Shown in pieces: positions 1 through 7,643 of a stretch of DNA of 64,000 bases. The notes beneath the pieces are model-generated. The model was given only the letters and a program-made list of their open reading frames with translations. It did not search any database and had not been told where the DNA came from. Each line of letters starts with the position of its first letter. Position 1 is the stretch's first letter. A program made the translations under genes and the position numbers. Source of the stretch: Saprospiraceae bacterium (GTDB lineage: Bacteria > Bacteroidota > Bacteroidia > Chitinophagales > Saprospiraceae); contig JANQPA010000019.1 in NCBI GenBank assembly GCA_028285545.1, positions 62,001-126,000 on the forward strand. The letters are read 5' to 3'.

Positions 1-96
1 GAATATTTCATGATCATTTTTTTAAATAAAAATTAGAATTCCTACACCCTGCAAGGTGCAAAGTATTTTTTTGAAAATAAAGGCAGAGATGCCTGT

Positions 97-220
97 TTCA
101 ATGTCAATGGCAATGGCAATGTCAATTACAATTACAATTTCAATGTCAATGTCAATAATCAATGCAGTATTGTCATTGCTATTGCTATTGCCATTGACAT
201 TGATATTGCTATTGTTATTT
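97..220. repeat. Inverted array of NNCAAT hexanucleotides
   Basis: Positions 97-165 are roughly eleven hexamers of the form NNCAAT (GTCAAT, GGCAAT, TACAAT, TTCAAT). After a few unique bases, positions 168-220 hold about eight hexamers in the inverse form ATTGNN. The two halves can fold into one long imperfect stem. The right arm reaches the stop codon of the helicase gene (215-217, minus strand), so it sits at that gene's 3' end and may act as terminator or mRNA-end structure. A second array of the same word lies at 20229-20324. Confidence 0.85.
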
Positions 221-2971
221 GGGAATTTCTAAAAATTTCAACAGGGCTTGAATACATCGTTCTCGTTCTAAAGTCCAGATAAGGAAGGGCATGGAAAAAA
301 CTTTAATATCCATACGGTCCAGCATTTTTATTCTTTCCAGTGGGAAGGCCGATACATAATTGCCGGGATAACCGACTAAATCAATCCCAAAAGTCTTTCC
401 GCCTATTATAGCCACAATATCGATATCCAAGCCTGAAATGTGATAATTAATATGTAGCTGAACATCAGGAATTGCCTTCAAGACATCAACAATTTCTATC
501 ATAAATTCATCATAGGCAGTATTACCTTTTGAATCTGTAGCCCCTTGATTTTCCAATGAAACAGAAGCAAGATATTCTTTTAAAAGACTTCCCGATCTAA
601 GCATTCCTGGAGTAAAAGAAATCAGGAGATGTTGTTCTGACCTTGCCCTGGTAATACTTACATTAAAAACATCAGGTTTTTCCAAATATTGAAAGGCAGA
701 AGGGTGAGACGATTCGTCTAAGGCAAATGATAAAAACATAATATCTCTTTCCTCACCTTGAAAAAAATGAGGAGTTCCAATTAATATATTATGCCGCCGT
801 ATGGCCTCATAGGATAATTTTTTTTCTACTATTTGACTCAGATAATCTGTATGTTCTCGAAATGGAGATAAAATTCCGATGGTCTTACATAGGTGGGCAT
901 CTAATCTGGCTTCCTCTTCAATCAATTCATTTATTTTTTGCAAAATCAGACTCGCCTCCTTTTCATTATATCCGGTCCTGCTACGCTTACCCTTTACCTT
1001 ATGTAGAAAAAGGTTACCGGTCACTTTTGCGGTGGGCGTATCCGTCATAATATTAAGGGCCTTATTATAAAATTTCCGATTGCTGAAATCTATCAAATCA
1101 GGGAGGGAGCGATAATGTTCATTAAGAAAATGGATATTATCCTGTTGTGTCATCTGATCTAAAGCAAAATCAAGGAGGCTTTTATTTCGATAATCAAGTT
1201 CTTCGATGTCTTCTTCAGGTATCTGATGCTGTTCCAACAATTGCAATTGGCGTTTTCGGGATAAAAAAGAAATATGCCGGAGCTGTTTAGGATCCCCCAC
1301 TATGACCAGGCGTTTTCCCCTTTGAATGACAGGCAAGGCACTGGAAATATTACACTGTGTAGATTCATCAAATATGACCAGATCAAACAATTCTTTTCTC
1401 AAAGGCAATACCTGGCTAATTTCCTCCATTGTCACCAACCATACTGGCAAAGCGTTCAACAAGGAATTGAAATTTACTTTATTGAAGCGCTCTTCCTTTA
1501 AATTTCCGGTACGGGCTCGAAGGGCTTTCAAAAAAAATTGTAGTTCTTTTCGTCTTCTTGATAAGGTTTTAAACAAAAAATACTCCCGACTCATGGAAAT
1601 ATATTGGTGCAGAAGTTCATTTTTATAATGGAGTTCCTCCAAAAGATCCCGATATAAAACCCAAAGCGGCTCCACTCTTTTTGATCGTCTTTTGAATCTA
1701 CTTAACCTCCATTTTTCCCATAGCGAGGGAGAAGGCATAAAGAGGTATCTACCCCATTTTTTTTCATTTTCTGTACGGGATTCTATAATTCTTTCTAAGC
1801 GGTTGATTTTACTTAAAGAAATATTCAAGTGGCGTTCTAATTTTTGTAAATCATTTCGGCTTCTATCTTCTATTCCAATACCTGCAAGAATATTTTCCAG
1901 GTATTGTTTGGCTTGAGCTTTCCATTTTTTGTCAGTCGTCTTAATCGGCTCATGGTCTAAAAGAAAATCGTTTTTTAATTTCTGAGCAATTACCTCCACC
2001 GCCTGTTGATTATTGGAAGCAATTAATACGGATTCTCCACGACTGATGGCATCAATGGTTAAAGCGGCAATGGTAAAAGATTTTCCGGTACCCGGAGGGC
2101 CTATTGCAATACTTATCTCCTTATCATGGCTTACTTTTATTAGGTTTTCCTGAGCTTTATTAAGAGTAACAGGAACAAAAACATTTTCTCTAAGCCAACG
2201 AGATTGCCCTTGCTCCCTTTGTTTTATTAAACTTATTAGTGGGTCAGATAGCTCTTGTTTTTCACTAGAAAGTTCTTTTAGTTCATTAAGTATTCCCCTT
2301 CCAGATTTTGTTTTGCTTAATATCCCTAAACCCATTCCAGGAATCAAATGAAACTGATCATCCTCCTTGAAGATGGTTTTACTTTTGCGATATTTTTCTA
2401 AGTCCTTAGCATTTACTATCTCAGGGTATTTGGCAAGTAAATCAGTATTGAGGTTGGAATACAGATGGTCCAAAGTATTTTTTAAAAATACAGCTTCCTG
2501 AAAACGAAAAGGTCCGGTAGGAATTTGATCGGACAGTTCATCAATTGCATTTAGAGATTCATCACGGACACTTAAAATCTGAATTGCAGCAGGATTAAGG
2601 AGGGGTGTAAATGATTGAAGTTCTACCTGGTACATTCCATCCTCTTTTTTGAGCTCAGCTGGATATAGCAACAAAGGAGCAATCAAACGCTGTTTTCTAT
2701 TGAGTATGACAGTGTTCCCACAAACAAAAAAGGCACAGAAATACAAGCTTTTTTCCTTGGAATACAAACTCAGTGTTTTAATACTTTTTTCACCCCATTC
2801 CTCCTCCATAGGAAGATAAGACAATGCACCACTTAACAAATCTGAATCGTCAAGAACTTTGGTATAGGTGATTTTTTTGCTAAAAAATGAATAAAGCTGG
2901 AGAGATCGGTTATCTGCTGCATAACAGGATCGAAAATAGGCTATTCTGTTTTTTATTTGGTTTTTATTCAA
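215..2971 (-). CDS. Superfamily 1 DNA/RNA helicase (DNA2/NAM7-like AAA_11/AAA_12)
   Basis: Predicted cytoplasmic ATP-dependent helicase of 918 residues. Visible motifs in order: Walker A GPPGTGKS at 291-298, a Walker B-type DEST box at 535-538 (DLVIFDEST), GDPKQL (motif III) shortly after, NEHYRS, and SITRARSE (motif VI) near 771. This set is typical of UPF1/DNA2-like SF1 helicases. The first 270 residues are a family-specific N-terminal region. The last 90 residues (GLDIDIVAIIGGKTFGIDLVG) resemble a restriction-endonuclease-fold domain, but the expected catalytic lysine is not evident. The start is TTG; no in-frame ATG lies between it and an upstream stop. Substrate is unknown; related proteins occur in repair and defence contexts. 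Confidence 0.85.
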   Translation of the reverse strand: MNKNQIKNRIAYFRSCYAADNRSLQLYSFFSKKITYTKVLDDSDLLSGALSYLPMEEEWGEKSIKTLSLYSKEKSLYFCAFFVCGNTVILNRKQRLIAPLLLYPAELKKEDGMYQVELQSFTPLLNPAAIQILSVRDESLNAIDELSDQIPTGPFRFQEAVFLKNTLDHLYSNLNTDLLAKYPEIVNAKDLEKYRKSKTIFKEDDQFHLIPGMGLGILSKTKSGRGILNELKELSSEKQELSDPLISLIKQREQGQSRWLRENVFVPVTLNKAQENLIKVSHDKEISIAIGPPGTGKSFTIAALTIDAISRGESVLIASNNQQAVEVIAQKLKNDFLLDHEPIKTTDKKWKAQAKQYLENILAGIGIEDRSRNDLQKLERHLNISLSKINRLERIIESRTENEKKWGRYLFMPSPSLWEKWRLSRFKRRSKRVEPLWVLYRDLLEELHYKNELLHQYISMSREYFLFKTLSRRRKELQFFLKALRARTGNLKEERFNKVNFNSLLNALPVWLVTMEEISQVLPLRKELFDLVIFDESTQCNISSALPVIQRGKRLVIVGDPKQLRHISFLSRKRQLQLLEQHQIPEEDIEELDYRNKSLLDFALDQMTQQDNIHFLNEHYRSLPDLIDFSNRKFYNKALNIMTDTPTAKVTGNLFLHKVKGKRSRTGYNEKEASLILQKINELIEEEARLDAHLCKTIGILSPFREHTDYLSQIVEKKLSYEAIRRHNILIGTPHFFQGEERDIMFLSFALDESSHPSAFQYLEKPDVFNVSITRARSEQHLLISFTPGMLRSGSLLKEYLASVSLENQGATDSKGNTAYDEFMIEIVDVLKAIPDVQLHINYHISGLDIDIVAIIGGKTFGIDLVGYPGNYVSAFPLERIKMLDRMDIKVFSMPFLIWTLERERCIQALLKFLEIPK

Positions 2972-3082
2972 AGGGCTACAATTTATATTCTAATACGGTA
3001 TAGACTCCGGAAGGTAGAGTTATCAAACAGGCAAATATTTTATAAAAACAATAAATATAATCAATTCCCTTTGTAAAATCGG

Positions 3083-3937
3083 TTAATTGGAATCACCAAA
3101 ATTAAAGGTTTCTCTTACTAATTTGGAAGTAAGTAAATCTTTGATAAAATCTATCCTTTCCGGGGTTTTCAAATAGGGATGTTCCTGATATAATTTTTGA
3201 TATTGAGAGGTAACCTCGTCCTGAAAAGCAGAAAGTTTTTGCTCAACCTGATCTTCAATTTTGCTTATGGCATTTTTTTGAAAATGTAAACTTACAGGAT
3301 CCACATAGCCCATCTTGATAAAACCAGCGGTTTTGCGAGCACAGCGACATGGATTTTTTTTGTTAATCAATCCACACTTTTGATTCATAAAATTATACAG
3401 TTGCTTTCGGGCGCGATGTAGTTTTACTCTAAAATTTTCTTTGGAAATCTCCATAATTTCACTACCAATAGCATCAGAAAACTCAAATAATTCGCCAATT
3501 ATATAGATCAATCGTTGTCCAGGTTCTAGACAAAGCAACATGCCTTTCATACAGCTGATTTTTGCTTCCTTAACCAATAGTTTCTCCTCCACTTCATAGG
3601 TATAATGCGAAAGCGATTCATTAGGTATTCGATCTAAACCTTCACCAAATTCTTCGAAGTTTAGAGCTGGAATTTCCTTCTTAGCTCTTTTCATGTTTAA
3701 AAAATGGTTTTTAATGATGCGGTATACCCAGGTTTTGAAAGTGCTTTCCAGTTTAAAAGAGCTCAACTTCGTCACCACCTTAATAAGCACTTCCTGGCTG
3801 AGATCTGCCGCCAATGTTCTATCACCCGTAAAATTCAGGGCCACATTAAAGATCCAATCCTGGTGCTTTTTGATGAGGTCTTCTAAGGCTTTTGCGTCAC
3901 CTTTTAGAGATTGGGTTATTAGAGTTTGGTCGTTCAT
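3083..3937 (-). CDS. ECF-type RNA polymerase sigma factor with Cys-rich C-terminal extension
   Basis: Sigma-70 family regulator of 284 residues. Region 2 lies at about 10-80 (DLSQEVLIKVVTKL, then TFKTWVYRIIKNHFLN) and region 4 at about 120-180 (KENFRVKLHRARKQLYNFM). After the usual ECF length, roughly 100 extra residues follow, beginning with KCGLINKKNPCRCARK at about 187-202, a Cys-rich element that could bind metal or thiols. No anti-sigma gene is adjacent. The upstream gene on the same strand (4126-4626) encodes a SnoaL-like protein, separated by a tandem repeat. The family assignment is firm; the role of the tail is unknown. Confidence 0.85.
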   Translation of the reverse strand: MNDQTLITQSLKGDAKALEDLIKKHQDWIFNVALNFTGDRTLAADLSQEVLIKVVTKLSSFKLESTFKTWVYRIIKNHFLNMKRAKKEIPALNFEEFGEGLDRIPNESLSHYTYEVEEKLLVKEAKISCMKGMLLCLEPGQRLIYIIGELFEFSDAIGSEIMEISKENFRVKLHRARKQLYNFMNQKCGLINKKNPCRCARKTAGFIKMGYVDPVSLHFQKNAISKIEDQVEQKLSAFQDEVTSQYQKLYQEHPYLKTPERIDFIKDLLTSKLVRETFNFGDSN

Positions 3938-4000
3938 TTTTAAATTTTGTTTGAATTTATATTAATAAATTCTGGTAAAAGTCATCTGGTTTGAGGAAAA

Positions 4001-4087
4001 AGAGACAGATAGAGACAGATAGAGACAGATAGAGACAGATAGAGACAGATAGAGACAGATAGAGACAGATAGAGACAGATAGAGACA
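4001..4087. repeat. Tandem repeat of AGAGACAGAT
   Basis: Eight identical 10-bp units occupy 4001-4080, followed by a seven-base partial unit. Just downstream, 4100-4127 contains the words TATCTCC, TGTCTC and TATCTCT, inverse relatives of the unit, so the region can fold back on itself. It lies between the sigma factor start (3937) and the stop of the SnoaL-like gene (4126), both on the minus strand. Perfect unit identity suggests recent slippage and probable length variation between strains. Confidence 0.95.
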
Positions 4088-4125
4088 AGGTATTACAATT
4101 TATCTCCATTTGTCTCAAATTATCT

Positions 4126-4626
4126 CTATTCACTCATATTATCTAATAAAAAACCCCCATGCGGATTATCAATCACCATCAACCATTTCCCATTTTCCTG
4201 CTTTCTAAGTACCGCTACTGACAAACCACTCTGCTCGATAGCTGTTCCATCTGGAGCCGTACCTTTCATTTTCCAGGGGGAAAAGTGGAGGGCAATATCT
4301 CCATTGATAAAAACCTCGTGCCCAAAGTATTCAAATTGAGGATTCAAGCCAAATAGTCCTTGGAATTGCTCTTTAATTTTGTTTGAATGAAATTCTGGAG
4401 TCCCGGGTTCAAAAACTACAGTAGCTTCTTTTTCATAGCTGTTCATTACCCCTGAGATGTCTCCATGATGAAAAGCATTGGTCATTGAAAAGATAGCATT
4501 AAGAACCTCTTGTTGCTCTGCTGAAAATTGATTTTTAACCATAACATTGTTGTTTTGTGCGTAATGAATAGTAGCCACTCCCATACTGATGGCTAGTAAT
4601 AAAGCTGCTTTTGTTTTGTAATTCAT
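4126..4626 (-). CDS. Exported SnoaL/NTF2-like protein
   Basis: A 166-residue protein with an N-terminal hydrophobic leader (KAALLLAISMGVATIHYAQ), so probably periplasmic. The remainder resembles the NTF2-like cone fold of the SnoaL/DUF4440 group: an N-terminal helix with NAIFSMTNAFHHGDISGVMN, then VVFEPGTPEFHSNK, and a C-terminal strand with KWLMVIDNPHGG. These folds bind small ligands or catalyse isomerase-type reactions; no specific activity can be inferred. The neighbour downstream on the same strand is an ECF sigma factor. Some ECF factors carry a fused SnoaL domain, so a functional link is possible but unproven. Confidence 0.7.
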   Translation of the reverse strand: MNYKTKAALLLAISMGVATIHYAQNNNVMVKNQFSAEQQEVLNAIFSMTNAFHHGDISGVMNSYEKEATVVFEPGTPEFHSNKIKEQFQGLFGLNPQFEYFGHEVFINGDIALHFSPWKMKGTAPDGTAIEQSGLSVAVLRKQENGKWLMVIDNPHGGFLLDNMSE

Positions 4627-4934
4627 GTTGTTTTTTTGGCTTTAGACACAAACCAGAAGGGACTGTTACAGTAGTTTTCAATTTTTTTCAAAAAAATTAT
4701 TTGTCCTAATTTTTTGCTCCTAAATAAGGCTAAAGGCAAAATGCCAGATATTATGGATGGCGCGTCCCAATTATTCATCCAGTTTTCTTATATTTATCTA
4801 TTCCATTTTTTTAAAAGGCCAATTATATAAGTTAATAGGAATTTTTTCCATGTCAGAAAAATTTCAAGCTAAATTTATTGCACTAAATCCTACTACCTTC
4901 TACATTAAACCTTTTACGAACTATAAGCACCAAC
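4627..4934. other. Divergent intergenic region upstream of the SIR2-nSTAND operon
   Basis: About 308 bases between the starts of the SnoaL-like gene (minus) and the SIR2-like gene (plus). It must contain promoters in both directions. It is strongly AT-rich. I could not place a convincing Bacteroidota TTTG / TANNTTTG promoter pair, repeat or operator in it. Confidence 0.5.
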
Positions 4935-6026
4935 ATGCCAGAACCCAACCCACAAACTGTCCAACTCAGCATGGATTTTATGATCGACAAGATTCGAAAA
5001 GAGCAGTGCGTGCTGGTACTAGGTCCTGAGCTTAACATTTTTGAAAATAATGGATTGAGTAGTCAGGAAGCCCTCATACAAGAACTCAACATTCATGAAA
5101 ATGAAAACATCTACCGTTATTATCCAGATGATGAGTTTTTTTTATTTGACGAGGCTTATAAAAGAACCTTAATCTGCCATCAAATTAAATCTTTTTATCA
5201 GGGCCTCCACCCAAACTCCCTACACAAATTGCTTTCGGAAATTCCGTTTCATATATATCTTACTGTAACACCTGATTCCTTATTACAAAAATCCTTTGAT
5301 TCCTCGGATTTTGCCTTCCAAAGTGGTTATTATAAAAGGAACAAAGACCCACATCTCATTAAGTCTCCTAGTAAAAAAAATCCTTTAATCTATAATTTAT
5401 TCGGATCTGTAGAAAGCGAAGAATCCATTATTCTGACGCATGATGACCTTTATGATTATTTCAAATCTATTTTCACACAAAGATCCATGCCAGAAAAACT
5501 CAAGATCCATTTGCAGGAGGTGAAAAATTTTATTTTCCTGGGCGTACCATTTGACAAATGGTATATGCAGCTGGTCTTGCGAGAGTTGGAAATCCATAAT
5601 CGACAATACGAATTCACCCGCTTTGCTGCCAATCAAAGCATGTCAGAGGAACTAACGACCTTTTGCCTGGACCAATTTCGAATCAATTTCATTAGCCAAA
5701 ATATTCCAAGCTTCATCCAAAAATTACATAAACATTTTAGGCCCGATGAATTGAGGCAGCCTCTAAGCGAAGGAAAAGATCAATTGGAACGCGTTCGGAA
5801 ATTAATTCGAAATGCCGAATTAGAAGATGCCATCGATCTTTTGGCTGATATTTTAGAGGACACCGAACTGGAAGATGTTATTCTACAATTGGATGGCCGT
5901 CATCGTAAATTTAAAAAACGGGTAATCAAGGGAGTCCTTAGCTTAGAAAATCAACAACTCACTGAGAATCAAATTACGGATTCGCTCCTGGAACTCATTG
6001 ATGAAGCTAAAAAACTAAGCTTATGA
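4935..6026 (+). CDS. SIR2-like protein with C-terminal effector-associated domain (EAD11-like)
   Basis: A 363-residue cytoplasmic protein. Residues 15-270 follow the order of SIR2-like proteins of the conflict-system type: VLVLGPEL near 26-33, NSLHKLLSEIPFHIYLT, PLIYNLFGSVE at 150-160, ILTHDDLYDY, and FIFLGVPFDKWYMQLVLREL. The usual catalytic positions deviate: the His expected in LHG is Phe156, and the Asn expected in TTNYD is replaced in TVTPD (110-114). Residues 285-355 resemble effector-associated domain EAD11 (AIDLLADIL, QLDGRHRKFKK, LTENQITDSLLELIDEA), a homotypic adaptor that recruits partners. It overlaps the nSTAND1 gene by four bases (ATGA), implying translational coupling. Likely the effector or adaptor of the module; NADase activity is doubtful. 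Confidence 0.75.
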   Translation: MPEPNPQTVQLSMDFMIDKIRKEQCVLVLGPELNIFENNGLSSQEALIQELNIHENENIYRYYPDDEFFLFDEAYKRTLICHQIKSFYQGLHPNSLHKLLSEIPFHIYLTVTPDSLLQKSFDSSDFAFQSGYYKRNKDPHLIKSPSKKNPLIYNLFGSVESEESIILTHDDLYDYFKSIFTQRSMPEKLKIHLQEVKNFIFLGVPFDKWYMQLVLRELEIHNRQYEFTRFAANQSMSEELTTFCLDQFRINFISQNIPSFIQKLHKHFRPDELRQPLSEGKDQLERVRKLIRNAELEDAIDLLADILEDTELEDVILQLDGRHRKFKKRVIKGVLSLENQQLTENQITDSLLELIDEAKKLSL

Positions 6027-7639
6027 GTTCTTACTATCGATATCCGGGAGCAAAACCATTCAGCCCAGAAGAATCTAGTATTTTCTTTGGCAGGGAAAAG
6101 GAGATTGATTTGCTCTTCCAAAGGGTACAACGGGATCCTTTGTTGGTACTATATGCTAAATCCGGATTAGGTAAAAGCTCTTTACTGAATGCTGGCTTGA
6201 TCCCTAAGGTTCAGCAGAAACAGGCGTATTTGCCGATCAGCCTCCGCTTTGGAGCCTTCGAATCAGAATTAGGTAAACCTCCATTGGATAGTGCACGGGA
6301 AGTTTTACAAGAGCAATCTTCCCTACTAGATCGAATTTACCAGGAAGAAATACCTAGTCTTTGGTATCTGTTGAAAGCCCAGCAACTCGCAAATCCAGGA
6401 TCTAAAGGGGCATTACTGATTTTTGATCAGTTTGAAGAATTGTTCACCTATCCAAAATCAGAAATAGAAAATTTTGCGCTTCAGTTATCAGAATTGTTGT
6501 ACAGCCATATTCCGGATCGCTTTCGCAAGGGTATAGAAAAAGCTTTAAAAGAAAAAAAAGATCGAATTTCTGCTGAGGAACTCAAACTACTCCACCAGCC
6601 CTATCAGTTAAGAGTAGTGCTCGCCATTCGTTCGGACCGACTAGCTTTAATTGACCGACTCAAACCTTTTCTTCCAGACATTTTAGACAATACCTATGAA
6701 CTATCCGCACTAAGTGTTCCACAAGCAGAAGATGCCATCCTTAATCCGGCCTATGAAAACAATGGCTTTCAGTCGCCAAATTTTGATTATGAAGACTCGG
6801 CTGTAGATCATTTGATTAATTTCCTTAGTGAGGATAAAAAACAAGAAATTGAGTCATTCCAACTCCAGATTCTTTGTGAACATGTTGAACAATCTCTAGT
6901 CATCAAAAAAGGCAAAACACTTATTCTGCGATCAGATCTCGAAAGGCCACAGGAAATTTTAGAGGACTATTATATGAGTAAAATTCTGGAGATCGAAAAT
7001 GAAGGCGAACAATTGGCTGCTCGTAAATTGATAGAAGAGGGACTCATTTTTGAAGAAGAAGAACGTAGGTTAAATCTATATGAGGGACAAATTGAAAAAA
7101 GCTTTGGTGTTTCTAAAAGTTTATTAAATCGATTGGTGGATACCCACCTGATACGTGCAGAACCAAGTTTGAGGGGAGGATACACCTATGAGTTGTGTCA
7201 TGATACGTTGGTAGCTCCAGTTTTAAAAGCAAAGGTTGAGCGTAGGAAAGAAGAAAACGCCAGGCAAGCCGCCCTTAACAAGCTGGAACGAGAGGCTGAA
7301 CTGGCAGAAGAAAAGAGCAAGCGGCAAAAGGCCCGAAGATTAGCAGGATTTATGACATTCCTGGCCATAGTAGCTATAGCCATGTCTATATTTGCTTTTA
7401 TCCAGTCCAATAAAGCGAATGAAGCCAAGATTGACGCCCAAAAGAAACAAGAACAGGCCGAAGAGGCTCTTTCCAGACGAAATGAACTCGAAATCGAAAA
7501 AACTTTAAGAGACGTAGACCAGTTGGAAGAGGCCGGTCAGTTTACCATGGCACGCATCAAAATTGAAGAAGCATTACAAGAAATTGACTCTAGCGATATC
7601 AGGCTTTTAAATCGATTGGACCGTTTAAATTCCCGATGA
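6023..7639 (+). CDS. nSTAND1-type NTPase with a single transmembrane anchor
   Basis: Predicted signal-transducing NTPase of 538 residues. The N-terminus has the family signature YPGAKPFSPEESSIFFGRE (7-25). Walker A is AKSGLGKSS with Lys51; its first Gly is Ala. Walker B is LLIFDQFEELF with Asp135, and IRSDRLALI follows as the sensor segment. A winged-helix-like part extends to about 400 (YELCHDTLVAPVL), then a charged coiled coil. A membrane segment lies at about 441-463, preceded by the basic KSKRQKARR, so the NTPase is cytoplasmic and the last 75 residues, mostly coiled coil, are periplasmic. Family members are usually fused to WD40 or TPR sensors; here the WD40 genes start four bases downstream as separate exported proteins. 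Inference: it relays a signal to the SIR2-like partner. Confidence 0.85.
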   Translation: MSSYYRYPGAKPFSPEESSIFFGREKEIDLLFQRVQRDPLLVLYAKSGLGKSSLLNAGLIPKVQQKQAYLPISLRFGAFESELGKPPLDSAREVLQEQSSLLDRIYQEEIPSLWYLLKAQQLANPGSKGALLIFDQFEELFTYPKSEIENFALQLSELLYSHIPDRFRKGIEKALKEKKDRISAEELKLLHQPYQLRVVLAIRSDRLALIDRLKPFLPDILDNTYELSALSVPQAEDAILNPAYENNGFQSPNFDYEDSAVDHLINFLSEDKKQEIESFQLQILCEHVEQSLVIKKGKTLILRSDLERPQEILEDYYMSKILEIENEGEQLAARKLIEEGLIFEEEERRLNLYEGQIEKSFGVSKSLLNRLVDTHLIRAEPSLRGGYTYELCHDTLVAPVLKAKVERRKEENARQAALNKLEREAELAEEKSKRQKARRLAGFMTFLAIVAIAMSIFAFIQSNKANEAKIDAQKKQEQAEEALSRRNELEIEKTLRDVDQLEEAGQFTMARIKIEEALQEIDSSDIRLLNRLDRLNSR

Positions 7640-7643
7640 AATT

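Noticed and set aside
4001-4087. Possible CRISPR-like array
   Set aside because: Units are 10 bases with no spacers between them; it is a plain tandem repeat.
4757-5029. Open reading frame of 90 codons upstream of the SIR2-like gene
   Set aside because: It overlaps the start of the SIR2-like gene in another frame, shows no domain or signal peptide of note, and its overlapping part is a shadow of that gene.
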